From an uncultured bacterium (lineage in GTDB: Bacteria; Bacteroidota; Bacteroidia; Bacteroidales; Bacteroidaceae): 64,000 bases of DNA. The DNA lies in the NCBI GenBank assembly GCA_905215345.1, contig CAJMPR010000003.1:186001-250000 (forward strand). Reading direction: 5' to 3'. This document shows, piece by piece, positions 43,799 through 53,215 of the stretch (position 1 is the first letter of the stretch; each line of letters opens with the position of its first letter). The translations under genes were made by a program, and so were the position numbers. The notes under the pieces were generated by a model that was not told where the DNA came from, searched no databases, and saw only the letters and a list, made by a program, of their open reading frames with translations.

Positions 43799-45148
43799 AT
43801 GATAAAAAAATATATTGCAGAGAACGAGCCTAAAATGTTAGAAGACTTGTTCAGTCTTATTCGTATTCCCAGCATCAGTGCAAAACCCGAACATCACAAC
43901 GACATGCTGGCATGTGCAGAAAGGTGGGCACAGCTATTATTGGAAGCAGGTGCGGATGAAGCTCTGGTGATGCCGTCGGCAGGTAATCCGATTGTGTTCG
44001 GACAGAAAATAGTAGACCCTAAGGCAAAGACTGTATTGGTGTATGCTCATTACGATGTAATGCCGGCAGAACCTCTGGAACTTTGGAAAAGCAATCCTTT
44101 TGAGCCCGAAGTACGAGACGGACATATCTGGGCACGCGGTGCGGATGATGACAAAGGACAGTCGTTCATACAAGTGAAAGCCTTTGAATATCTGGTTAAG
44201 AACAATCTGCTGAAAAACAATGTAAAATTTATCTTCGAAGGAGAAGAAGAAATAGGTTCGCCCAGTCTGGAAGATTTCTGCCGGGAACATAAAGAATTAT
44301 TGAAAGCGGATGTGATTCTGGTATCGGACACCAGTATGCTGGGAGCCGAACTTCCCTCACTTACTACCGGACTGCGTGGCTTGGCTTATTGGGAAATAGA
44401 AGTTACCGGACCTAATCGTGACCTACATTCAGGACATTTCGGCGGAGCAGTTGCCAATCCTATCAATGTGCTTTGCCAAATGATAAGCAAGGTGACGGAT
44501 GCTGACGGGCGCATTACAGTTCCCGGTTTCTATGATGATGTAGCAGAGGTACCACAGGCCGAACGTGATATGATAGCACATATCCCCTTTGACGAGGAGA
44601 AATATAAAAAAGCAATCGGCGTAAATGCCCTTTTCGGAGAGAAAGGTTACAGTACGTTGGAACGCAACAGTTGCCGTCCGTCTTTCGATGTATGCGGTAT
44701 TTGGGGCGGCTATACCGGTGAAGGTTCAAAGACCGTACTCCCTTCGAAAGCGTATGCCAAAGTATCGTGCAGATTGGTTCCACATCAGGATCATAACAAG
44801 ATTTCGCAGTTATTTGCCGACTATATTATGAGTATTGCCCCGGATACGGTGCAAGTAAAGGTAACGCCCATGCACGGTGGACAAGGTTATGTTTGCCCTA
44901 TCACTCTTCCGGCCTACCAAGCTGCCGAAAAAGGATTCACAAAAGCATTCGGAAAGAAACCACTGGCTGTACGTCGTGGCGGAAGTATCCCTATTATTTC
45001 TACATTCGAACAGGTCTTGGGGGTAAAAACCGTACTCATGGGATTCGGGTTGGAATCTAATGCCATCCACTCACCTAACGAAAATATCCCGTTGGATATT
45101 ATGCGGAAAGGTATTGAAGCTGTCGTAGAATTCCACTTAAACTATTAA
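43799..45148 (+). CDS. M20 family dipeptidase
   Basis: A 449-residue zinc peptidase. The metal ligands are in VYAHYDVMPAEP and ARGADDDKGQ, and the catalytic Glu is in FEGEEEIGSPSL. A dimerisation domain lies at about 200-360 (DLHSGHFGGAVANPINVL). It is probably cytoplasmic and cleaves dipeptides. It is 1 bp from anmK, with which it may share a muropeptide-recycling role; that link is inference. Confidence 0.93.
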   Translation: MIKKYIAENEPKMLEDLFSLIRIPSISAKPEHHNDMLACAERWAQLLLEAGADEALVMPSAGNPIVFGQKIVDPKAKTVLVYAHYDVMPAEPLELWKSNPFEPEVRDGHIWARGADDDKGQSFIQVKAFEYLVKNNLLKNNVKFIFEGEEEIGSPSLEDFCREHKELLKADVILVSDTSMLGAELPSLTTGLRGLAYWEIEVTGPNRDLHSGHFGGAVANPINVLCQMISKVTDADGRITVPGFYDDVAEVPQAERDMIAHIPFDEEKYKKAIGVNALFGEKGYSTLERNSCRPSFDVCGIWGGYTGEGSKTVLPSKAYAKVSCRLVPHQDHNKISQLFADYIMSIAPDTVQVKVTPMHGGQGYVCPITLPAYQAAEKGFTKAFGKKPLAVRRGGSIPIISTFEQVLGVKTVLMGFGLESNAIHSPNENIPLDIMRKGIEAVVEFHLNY

Positions 45149-45149
45149 T

Positions 45150-46232
45150 ATGCAAGACTTCCAGATACAAGCTATTGGTCTGATGTCCGGCACATCACTT
45201 GACGGGCTGGATATTTGTTGCTGCACTTTCCACCGTAAAACAAACAAATGGTCTTTCCGTATGGATTGTGCCAAAGGTTACAGCTACCCGGACGACCTGA
45301 AACAAAAGCTTGGCACGGGAGCGCAGGAAATGAATGCACTGGAGTTCGTTACTTTCCATAGTGCTTATGGTAAGTTTCTTGGTGAACGCGTAAATGAATT
45401 CATAAAAGAGTTCGGCATACAGCCGGATATCATTGCTTCACACGGGCACACCATATTCCACGAACCTCAGAAAAAGATTATGTATCAGATAGGTGACGGT
45501 GCTGCCATCGCTGCCGAAACGGGAATACCCACTGTATCGGACTTTCGGAGATTGGATATTATGCTGGGCGGACAAGGTGCACCGTTAGTTCCCGTGGGTG
45601 ACCGTTTGCTGTTTTCCGACTATGATTATTGCCTAAATATAGGTGGTTTCTCCAACATTTCTTTTGAGCAGGGCGGAAAACGTATTGCTTTCGACATCAG
45701 TCCGGTAAACTATGTAATCAATCATTATTGCCGCCAAATCGGATTGGAATTTGATCGTGACGGATTGATAGCCCGTAAAGGAAACATCCACCAAACCTTG
45801 CTGGACGAATTAAACGGGCTGGAATTCTATCATCAGTCCGGACCTAAATCTTTAGGGCGTGAATGGGTGGAGACGTTGGTTTATCCAATGCTCGAACGAC
45901 ATGGATTGAGCCTGGAAGATATGCTTCGTACTTTCTATGAACATGCTGCGTTCCAAATAGCGCGCGTCATCAAAGCTTATACACGTACATCCGGTAACGG
46001 GAAATTACTGATAACAGGCGGTGGAGCATTCAATAAATTTCTCATAGAGCGTATCGACGCCCTTTGCCCCTGCGAAATAGTTATTCCCGACCGGCAGATT
46101 ATAGAATACAAGGAAGCATTAATCTTTGCCTTTCTCGGTGCACTTTATATGGCAGACCAACCCGGATGCCTTGCCTCAGTAACCGGAGCATCCACTGATA
46201 ACATTGGCGGGATGCTATTTAAAATAGTGTGA
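45150..46232 (+). CDS. anmK: anhydro-N-acetylmuramic acid kinase
   Basis: Converts anhydro-MurNAc to MurNAc-6-phosphate in cell-wall recycling. It has 360 residues. Motifs are GLMSGTSLDGLDICCC (ATP-binding), ASHGHTIFHEP, YQIGDGAAIA, SDFRRLDIMLGGQGAPLVPV with the catalytic Asp, and LITGGGAFNKFL. It lies directly after the M20 dipeptidase gene. Confidence 0.95.
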   Translation: MQDFQIQAIGLMSGTSLDGLDICCCTFHRKTNKWSFRMDCAKGYSYPDDLKQKLGTGAQEMNALEFVTFHSAYGKFLGERVNEFIKEFGIQPDIIASHGHTIFHEPQKKIMYQIGDGAAIAAETGIPTVSDFRRLDIMLGGQGAPLVPVGDRLLFSDYDYCLNIGGFSNISFEQGGKRIAFDISPVNYVINHYCRQIGLEFDRDGLIARKGNIHQTLLDELNGLEFYHQSGPKSLGREWVETLVYPMLERHGLSLEDMLRTFYEHAAFQIARVIKAYTRTSGNGKLLITGGGAFNKFLIERIDALCPCEIVIPDRQIIEYKEALIFAFLGALYMADQPGCLASVTGASTDNIGGMLFKIV

Positions 46233-46251
46233 GCTCCACAAGTGTCATGAA

Positions 46252-46440
46252 TTGAAAAAAAGTACCAAGACACAAACTGATATGGAAAAGATTTCTGAAC
46301 AACAACTGGAAGATACGGAAAGCCTGACCGTACACCTGCTGTCCCTGCAAGAAGTAAAGGACTTATTGCAGCAAGGTACCATCAGACAAGTGCTTATGGC
46401 AGCCCCACTTTGGAAATATATGGCTGAAAACGGATTATAA
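46252..46440 (+). pseudogene. C-terminal remnant of a NUDIX hydrolase (ADP-ribose pyrophosphatase-like)
   Basis: A 62-codon frame (ATG at 46282 also possible, 52 codons). Its residues MEKISEQQLEDTESLTVHLL through LMAAPLWKYMAENGL resemble the C-terminal tail of Bacteroides NUDIX hydrolases as I recall them. The N-terminal barrel and the GX5EX7REUXEEXGU NUDIX box are absent from the 20 bp between anmK and this frame. I read it as the stump left by a deletion. It could still be expressed as a small protein. Confidence 0.6.
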
Positions 46441-46443
46441 CAA

Positions 46444-48654
46444 TCACTCGAACGGCTTACGGAATATACAACCATTTTTCCATTCGGAACAACCGTAAGC
46501 TGTCTTTCCTTTAATAATAGTACCTTTTCTACAAAGAGGACAAAGTTGTCCGACTAACGTATCCGCCCCGGATGCAGAAACCGCAGAGGTTAGTACAGAT
46601 GCAGCTTCAGCAGATGCCGGAACATTTTCAGTCTGTGCAGTTTTCTTTTCGGCGGCAGGTTTTCTCGGAGTTCTTTTCTTCGGTTCTTTTTTAGGTTTGT
46701 CAACATCCGAACCCTTGGCAGCAGTTGCTTTATTGTCTTTCTCCGAATCAGGTATCTGGATGGTAATATGACGGTTACTATTATCGGAGAGTACACTCAT
46801 CACTACTTCTGATACCATTTGTTTCAACTCTTCCAAAAACTGAGAAGCAGCCATAGTCTTCTTTTCAATCTTACGCAATTTGTTTTCCCATTGTCCGGTC
46901 AATTCGGCAGACTTCAACAGTTCCTCGTGAATAATCTGTATCAGTTCCACTCCCGTAGGGGTAGCTATCAGGTTCTTTTTCTCCTTACGGATATAATTGC
47001 GTTTAAACAGGGTTTCAATAATTGCCGCACGCGTGGAAGGACGACCGATACCGTTTTCTTTCAAGGCATCACGCAATTCATCGTTATCTACCAACTTACC
47101 CGCTGTTTCCATAGCACGCAGTAGAGTTGCTTCGGTATAAGGGCGTGGAGGCTGTGTCCACTTTTCATATAAGTCGGGAAGATGCGGGCCGCTCTCTCCC
47201 TTCACAAAAGCCGGAAGGACGCTTTCTTCCTCTCCGCCTTTTTCCTCTTTGTCTTCTTGGGATTGTGCGGAAGGAGTACCGAAAACGACACGCCAACCCG
47301 GCTCGAGTATTTGCTTACCTGTTGTCTTGAATTCTATCTGTTCCACTTCGCCCAATACGGTAGTGGTAGCAAAGTTACAATCCGGATAGAACGCAGCAAT
47401 AAAACGGCGTGCTATCAAGTCGAACACCTGTTGTTCCATTGCCGTCAGGTTTTGCGGATATTGCCCGGTAGGAATAATTGCATGATGGTCTGTAACCTTT
47501 GAATTATCGAAAACCTTTTTGGACTTCGGTAAAGTGGTACCTGCCAAAGCAGCCGTAAATGTCTCATAATCGCGTAATCCTTTCAAAATACCGGGACATT
47601 TGGGGTAAATATCGTCGCTCAGGAAAGTAGTGTCGACACGCGGATAGGTAGTAACTTTCTTCTCATACAGAGACTGAATAGTTTTCAAAGTTTCATCGGC
47701 CGAGAACGCAAACTTCCTGTTACACTCTACCTGCAAAGAAGTCAAGTCAAACAGACGCGGAGGAGCTTCTTTACCATTCTTTTTGGTAACGTTGGTTATG
47801 GTGAAAAGAGAATTTCTTATCTGTTCCAGCAAGGCCAACCCACGTTCTCTATCCGTGATGGGCTCAATTCCTCTATTTTCTTCTTCCTTTTTCGTCTTGG
47901 CAGCGGCCGTACTATCGTTTTGTTTTTCTTGTTCCAGAATCAGTTCTTCCTCACTCTTTTTGAGAATAGCGGAAAAAGTTGTGTCCCGGTAAACGGTCTT
48001 CAGTTCCCAATATTGCTTGGGAACAAAGTTCTGAATTTCCAGTTGGCGGTTTACAATCAATGCCAAAGTCGGCGTTTGTACACGACCGATGGATAACACC
48101 TGTCTGTTCTGCCCGTACTTCATCGTATAAAGTCGGGTGGCATTCATACCAAGAAGCCAGTCACCGATAGCGCGTGAAAGTCCGGCTTCGTACAACGGCT
48201 GGAAATCGGAAGCATCACGCAGTTTGGCAAACCCTTCCCGGATAGCCTCCTCTGTCAACGATGAAATCCAAAGGCGCTTTACCGGACAACGGGCACCGGC
48301 TTTCTGCATTACCCAGCGTTGTATCAACTCTCCCTCTTGCCCGGCATCACCACAGTTTATAATCTGTTCGGCATGCTGCATAAGGTTTTCAATAACCTGA
48401 AACTGGCGTTCATAAGTAGGATTACTGATCAGCTTGATTCCGAAACGGGGCGGTATCATAGGAAGACTTCCTAAACTCCAAGACTTCCAATTGGGAGTAT
48501 ATTCATGCGGCTCTTTGAGCGTACAAAGGTGACCGAATGTCCAAGTAACCTGGTATCCGTTTCCTTCAATGTATCCGTCTTTCTTGTTTTTAGCTCCGAG
48601 TACATCGGCTATGTCACGCGCCACAGAGGGCTTTTCGGCAATACAAACTATCAT
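46444..48654 (-). CDS. topB: DNA topoisomerase III
   Basis: A type IA topoisomerase for decatenation, 736 residues from the ATG at 48654 (MIVCIAEKPSVARDIADVLG); the frame extends 33 codons upstream past the promoter. The TOPRIM segment contains NCGDAGQEGELIQRWV. The active-site Tyr is in TTYPRVDTTFLSDDIYP. A charged linker rich in Lys, Pro and Ala (about 640-690) precedes a C-terminal zinc ribbon (CPLCRKGTI, GCSEWKNGC). It is convergent with the NUDIX remnant, 3 bp away. Confidence 0.95.
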   Translation of the reverse strand: MIVCIAEKPSVARDIADVLGAKNKKDGYIEGNGYQVTWTFGHLCTLKEPHEYTPNWKSWSLGSLPMIPPRFGIKLISNPTYERQFQVIENLMQHAEQIINCGDAGQEGELIQRWVMQKAGARCPVKRLWISSLTEEAIREGFAKLRDASDFQPLYEAGLSRAIGDWLLGMNATRLYTMKYGQNRQVLSIGRVQTPTLALIVNRQLEIQNFVPKQYWELKTVYRDTTFSAILKKSEEELILEQEKQNDSTAAAKTKKEEENRGIEPITDRERGLALLEQIRNSLFTITNVTKKNGKEAPPRLFDLTSLQVECNRKFAFSADETLKTIQSLYEKKVTTYPRVDTTFLSDDIYPKCPGILKGLRDYETFTAALAGTTLPKSKKVFDNSKVTDHHAIIPTGQYPQNLTAMEQQVFDLIARRFIAAFYPDCNFATTTVLGEVEQIEFKTTGKQILEPGWRVVFGTPSAQSQEDKEEKGGEEESVLPAFVKGESGPHLPDLYEKWTQPPRPYTEATLLRAMETAGKLVDNDELRDALKENGIGRPSTRAAIIETLFKRNYIRKEKKNLIATPTGVELIQIIHEELLKSAELTGQWENKLRKIEKKTMAASQFLEELKQMVSEVVMSVLSDNSNRHITIQIPDSEKDNKATAAKGSDVDKPKKEPKKRTPRKPAAEKKTAQTENVPASAEAASVLTSAVSASGADTLVGQLCPLCRKGTIIKGKTAYGCSEWKNGCIFRKPFE

Positions 48655-48677
48655 TCGTTTCTTTTGGTTTTGAAGTG

Positions 48678-48709
48678 CAAAGATAGTGTAAACCGAAAGC
48701 ACAAACAAA
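48678..48709 (-). promoter_or_regulatory. promoter of topB
   Basis: On the minus strand TTTG (48709-48706) and TATCTTTG (48685-48678) are 20 bp apart, a good Bacteroides promoter match, 23 bp before the ATG. Confidence 0.78.
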
Positions 48710-48842
48710 TTTATTTGTATTATGCTGAAGTGTAACCTATCTTCGTAAAGCAAAGGTATAAAAAAGGAGAAAAGCTATAGATTCTTGCACAAAAGTGACA
48801 TTCAAATAAACATTAGACATAGTCCACATAGGGGAAAAGGAG

Positions 48843-48850
48843 TAATTTTG
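48843..48850 (+). promoter_or_regulatory. -7 element TAATTTTG before the first sulfatase
   Basis: A TAnnTTTG match 50 bp before the sulfatase start. No good -33 element was seen. Confidence 0.5.
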
Positions 48851-48900
48851 CAAATGAGAAATCATTCCTTAAAATAACAATAACTATCAATACTAATAAT

Positions 48901-50304
48901 ATGGTAAAACAAATCCCAATGAAACCCTTAGCATGCCTTACCTTGCTAAGTTCATCAGTGGCTTACGCAGCCGAACGTCCTAACATTATCTACATCTTCA
49001 CTGATCAGCACACGGCAAGTGCCATGAGTTGTGCCGGAAATCCGGATGTACATACCCCTAACCTCGACAGACTGGCTGCAGCCGGTATCATGTTTAATAA
49101 TGCATATTGTACGGCTCCGCTCAGTGGTCCTTCACGTGGAGCAATGTTTACAGGGCATTTTCCTGACGCTGTGGGCTTATCTGTCAACGGTGCGGCAATG
49201 CCGGATTCTCTCCAGACCCAAACCTTGGGAACATTGGTGAAAAATGCCGGATACGACTGTGCTTATGGTGGTAAATGGCATGTACCCGAACTGGATGTTC
49301 CCGACAAGAAGTATGGTTTCGACCAACTGTACAAACACAGTGACGACGGACTGGGTGAAGCTTGCGCAGAATATCTTTCACGCAAACATAAAAAGCCTTT
49401 CTTCCTGGTAGCTTCCTATGATAACCCACATAATATCTGTGAATTTGCCCGCAGCCAGAACCTTCCTTACGGAAATCTGGATACACCCGAGTTACGTGAC
49501 TGTCCGGGACTTCCTGCCAACTTTGCCAAGAGTCCGTATGATGCTGACGTTATAGAGAGTGAACGGGCTAATAACTTCAATGTTTATCCTTCCGCACCCT
49601 GGACACCCGAAGACTGGCGCATGTATCGCAATGCCTATTACCGTCTGGTGGAAAAGGTAGACCAAGAAATCGGAAAAATTATTGATGCAATCGACAAGAA
49701 TAATCTTTGGGAAAATACAGTTATTATTTTTTCCAGCGACCACGGAGACGGTATCGGTGCTCATCATTGGAACCAGAAATCAGCATTGTACGAAGAAGTT
49801 GTCAACATTCCATTCATCGTAACCTTGCCGGGCAAGAAGAACGCAGGCAAAGTGCTCCCACAGTTAATTAGTAATGGGGTCGACTTCTTCGCTACCGTAT
49901 GTGACTGGACAGGGGCAAAGATGCCCAAAGGCGCTGCCGGAAAATCATTCCGTAAAATAGCGGAAGAGGCTAACCCGCAAAGCCCGCATCAGGACTATGT
50001 CATTACTGAAACTCGTTTCGACGGCAGTAAGACCAGAGGATGGATGGTGCGCACCGCACGCTATAAATATGTACTTTATGACAAAGGAAGACATCGCGAA
50101 CAATTCTTCGATATGCAGAATGACAGAGGAGAAATGAGAAATCTGATGTTAGAAAACGCCTATAATAAAGAAGTACAAAGACACCGCGATATTCTTGCTA
50201 ATTGGATGGATACCTACAAAATTCGTCCAAGCCGTCCTAAATTGCATGATGTCCCCGGAAAGACTCTATCCAAAACGGCCAATTACCAGACTGCTTATAA
50301 ATAA
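48901..50304 (+). CDS. Ser-type S1 family sulfatase, first copy
   Basis: A 467-residue protein with a signal peptide (about 1-23). The formylglycine motif is PLSGPSRGAMFTG, of the S-x-P-S-R type, so activation would need an anaerobic radical SAM maturase. Metal residues are in IYIFTDQHTAS and FSSDHGDGIGAHHW; GGKWHVPE is the substrate-side Lys/His. It would remove sulfate from a glycan in the periplasm. It lies 9 bp before the lyase gene and is a close paralogue of the sulfatase at 58.1 kb. The sulfate position is not predictable here. Confidence 0.92.
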   Translation: MVKQIPMKPLACLTLLSSSVAYAAERPNIIYIFTDQHTASAMSCAGNPDVHTPNLDRLAAAGIMFNNAYCTAPLSGPSRGAMFTGHFPDAVGLSVNGAAMPDSLQTQTLGTLVKNAGYDCAYGGKWHVPELDVPDKKYGFDQLYKHSDDGLGEACAEYLSRKHKKPFFLVASYDNPHNICEFARSQNLPYGNLDTPELRDCPGLPANFAKSPYDADVIESERANNFNVYPSAPWTPEDWRMYRNAYYRLVEKVDQEIGKIIDAIDKNNLWENTVIIFSSDHGDGIGAHHWNQKSALYEEVVNIPFIVTLPGKKNAGKVLPQLISNGVDFFATVCDWTGAKMPKGAAGKSFRKIAEEANPQSPHQDYVITETRFDGSKTRGWMVRTARYKYVLYDKGRHREQFFDMQNDRGEMRNLMLENAYNKEVQRHRDILANWMDTYKIRPSRPKLHDVPGKTLSKTANYQTAYK

Positions 50305-50313
50305 GGATACCAT

Positions 50314-52944
50314 ATGAATAAAGTCTTATCCACCCTGAGTATTTGCGTCCTATGTGTCCTCACTACACAGGCGCAGACATTAAATAAAGCAACTATCAAG
50401 TTGACTGACACGACCTTGATGCACGAAATGCGTGAAACTCCTTCACCTCTCAACGGAGCAATCGTCAAAGACCGTGCCGTATCTTTCCAATGGCCATTAC
50501 CCGCTGATCTCAACGGATTGAGAAGCGGATTGGATGGTGCTGAGGAAGAAGCCCCGAAAGTAAAAATAGAAAAGAGTACGTTACGCTACCTTCTGCGTTA
50601 CTCGCAAGACCCCAGTTTCAAACAAGGAACCATGCAGGTAGAGACACGTTGGCCTTTCTTTAATCCTGAACAAGATCTGACTCCCGGTGTATGGCACTGG
50701 CAGTATGGATACGTCACAAACGGACAAATCCAATGGAGCGCTCCCCAGCAATTTACGGTAGAAGCAAATCTCCCAAAATTCTGTCCGCCTTCGCTGGAAG
50801 TGGTACTTAAAAATTTACCTAACCACCATCCCCGCGTATGGCTTGACAAAGATAAATGGGATGATTTCATAAAACGTAGTGCAGGAAAACCTGATAGCAA
50901 AAGTTATATAAACCGCGCAAAGAAGGTTCTTGCTACTCCTATGAAATCGGTCAACGACATCAATGCCGACCTTGCCAAAGGACTGGATAACGAGATACAG
51001 AAGAATGCTATGCTTACCCGTGAAAGTCGCCGTATCATAGACAGTGAAGAAGCAAACACAGATGTCTTAATACGTGCTTATATGCTGACGAAGGATCGTC
51101 GCTATGCCGATGAAGCCATCAAACGGGTGAAGGAAATAGCCACTTGGGGAGAAAACAAGAACGTAGTGGGTGACTTCAATGATGCAACTTTATTGTCACT
51201 CTGCTCAATGACTTATGATGCTCTGTACAACTTACTGGATACTCCTACCCGTAATTTTTTGCTGGATGAAATAAAGAAGCATGGTAACAACATGTTCCAA
51301 CACAACAATAATCGCCTGGAGAATCATATTGCAGACAATCATGTATGGCAGATGACTTTCCGTATTTTCACTATGGCTGCTTTTACCGCATACGGAGAAC
51401 TTCCCGAAGCTGAAACATGGGTGGATTATTGTTATAACCTATGGTTGGCACGCTTCCCCGGCCTCAACAAAGACGGTGCATGGCACAATGGAGACTCTTA
51501 CTTTCACGTGAACCTCCGTACTTTAGTCGAAGTACCGTATTTCTATACACGCCTCACAGGATTCAATTATTTCTCCGATCCTTGGTATCAAGGTAACGCT
51601 CTGTATGTTATCTATCAGCAACCGCCTTTCTCTAAATCGGGTGGTAATGGCAGTTCGCATCAGAATATACTAACACCAAGCGGAACAAGAGTAAGCTATG
51701 CCGATGCACTGGCACGAATGACCGGTAATACGTATGCTGCTGACTATGTACGCCATATCAGTTCCAAGGAACCGGATATCCTCATACAAGGTAATACTTC
51801 CAAAGCCGGTGGACTGGCTTGGTTTCGCCTCCAATGTGAAAAGCCCTTGCCTGTGGGCCCCGGACTGAAAGACTTGCCCATAGGGCATGTTTTCCCTCAA
51901 TCCGGACTCGCCTCTTTCTCTACTGATTTGGATGATACCCGACAAAGCGCCATGCTCAGTTTCCGCAGTAGCCCCTATGGAAGTACTTCGCATGCAATAG
52001 CCAACCAAAATGCTTTCAATACTTTCTGGGACGGACAATCGCTCTTTTATAGCAGCGGCCATCACATTAGTTTCACCGACAAACACAGTGTCTATTGTCA
52101 CCGTGCTACCCGCGCTCACAATAGTATTTTGGTAAACGGTATGGGGCAACGTATAGGAACCGAAGGATACGGTTGGATTCCACGTTTTTATGTGAGTGAT
52201 AAAATCAGCTATGTAGTTGGTGACGCCTCCAATGCTTACGGAAAAGTAGTCTCCCCGCTTTGGTTGCTACGTGGCAAGCAAAGCGATCTTGATTATTCTC
52301 CTGAGAACGGGTGGGATGATACAGGACTGAAAACTTTCAGACGCCATATCGTTACATTAGGAAAAACCGGATACTCTTTCATATACGATGAGTTGGAAGC
52401 TGAGGAACCTGTAACCTGGAGTTACTTGCTACACACCGTCACCAATCCGATGAAGGTGAATAAAAACAAGGAATATGTACACATACAGGCTACCAGTAAA
52501 GATGGTATATCCGACGCTTATCTTTTCGCTGCCGGAGAGTTAAAGACTGATACCACAAGCCAGTTCTTTGTTCCCGCTATCAATTGGTTACGTGCCGATG
52601 ATAACGGAAAGTTCAAGCCGTATCCCAATCACTGGCATTTCACCGCTACATCGGAGAAGCAAAATACTTATCGTTTTGCAACCATTGTTTATACACATGC
52701 CAAAGGTGCGGATACACAAGAAGGTCAGTCCGCTCCTCAAACGTTGAAGGATGGTTGTATTCAGGTAGGAGACTGGATTATCAAAGCCAATGTCTCTACG
52801 AGTGGAAAACCGTCTTTTGAAATACATAATGTAAATAAAGGATACGACGCAAGTATAAGTTATAAAGATTACGGTGCAACGGTTGTACGTGAAAACGGTA
52901 CAGAAACAGTCTTAAAAGATAATGTGCCTGAACTAGAGATCTAA
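50314..52944 (+). CDS. heparinase II/III-family polysaccharide lyase with N-terminal DUF4962-like domain
   Basis: An 876-residue protein with a signal peptide ending TTQAQ (about 21). An N-terminal beta domain (about 25-150; YSQDPSFKQGTMQVETRWPF, then PGVWHWQYGYV) resembles DUF4962. A helical toroid follows (NRLENHIADNHVWQMTFRIF, then NGDSYFHVNLRTLVEVPYFY). The C-terminal beta-sandwich has the Hepar_II_III signature HRATRAHNSILVNGMGQ. His, Asn and Tyr in these segments are candidate catalytic residues. It would cleave a uronic-acid glycan by beta-elimination. It is paired with the sulfatase upstream and paralogous to the gene at 63.6 kb. The PL family and substrate are not assigned. Confidence 0.88.
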   Translation: MNKVLSTLSICVLCVLTTQAQTLNKATIKLTDTTLMHEMRETPSPLNGAIVKDRAVSFQWPLPADLNGLRSGLDGAEEEAPKVKIEKSTLRYLLRYSQDPSFKQGTMQVETRWPFFNPEQDLTPGVWHWQYGYVTNGQIQWSAPQQFTVEANLPKFCPPSLEVVLKNLPNHHPRVWLDKDKWDDFIKRSAGKPDSKSYINRAKKVLATPMKSVNDINADLAKGLDNEIQKNAMLTRESRRIIDSEEANTDVLIRAYMLTKDRRYADEAIKRVKEIATWGENKNVVGDFNDATLLSLCSMTYDALYNLLDTPTRNFLLDEIKKHGNNMFQHNNNRLENHIADNHVWQMTFRIFTMAAFTAYGELPEAETWVDYCYNLWLARFPGLNKDGAWHNGDSYFHVNLRTLVEVPYFYTRLTGFNYFSDPWYQGNALYVIYQQPPFSKSGGNGSSHQNILTPSGTRVSYADALARMTGNTYAADYVRHISSKEPDILIQGNTSKAGGLAWFRLQCEKPLPVGPGLKDLPIGHVFPQSGLASFSTDLDDTRQSAMLSFRSSPYGSTSHAIANQNAFNTFWDGQSLFYSSGHHISFTDKHSVYCHRATRAHNSILVNGMGQRIGTEGYGWIPRFYVSDKISYVVGDASNAYGKVVSPLWLLRGKQSDLDYSPENGWDDTGLKTFRRHIVTLGKTGYSFIYDELEAEEPVTWSYLLHTVTNPMKVNKNKEYVHIQATSKDGISDAYLFAAGELKTDTTSQFFVPAINWLRADDNGKFKPYPNHWHFTATSEKQNTYRFATIVYTHAKGADTQEGQSAPQTLKDGCIQVGDWIIKANVSTSGKPSFEIHNVNKGYDASISYKDYGATVVRENGTETVLKDNVPELEI

Positions 52945-52986
52945 ACACATATGGGTTAGTCCTTCTAATTTAATCTTAATTAGTTT

Positions 52987-53038
52987 GACGGCTGAAGGTA
53001 GAATTCTTCTTTAAGAAATACCTTCAGCCGTCTTTTTT
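52987..53038 (+). terminator. strong terminator after the first sulfatase-lyase pair
   Basis: The arms GACGGCTGAAGGTA (52987-53000) and TACCTTCAGCCGTC (53019-53032) are perfect over 14 bp, followed by six Ts. It divides the sulfatase-lyase unit from susC. No consensus -7 element was found between here and 53216. Confidence 0.93.
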
Positions 53039-53215
53039 ATGCTTATAATACATGCCAGCCCCTACTTCATACAATAATGAAAGCGATCCGTACAATACTA
53101 AAAGTAAAATCAACACTTCCAAATGATTCACAAACAAAACAGAAAGTACAAGATAAATAAATCTTCTAATTTAGCTGACACAAAATAAGTCTATAATAAT
53201 ACTATTGAACTCTAT

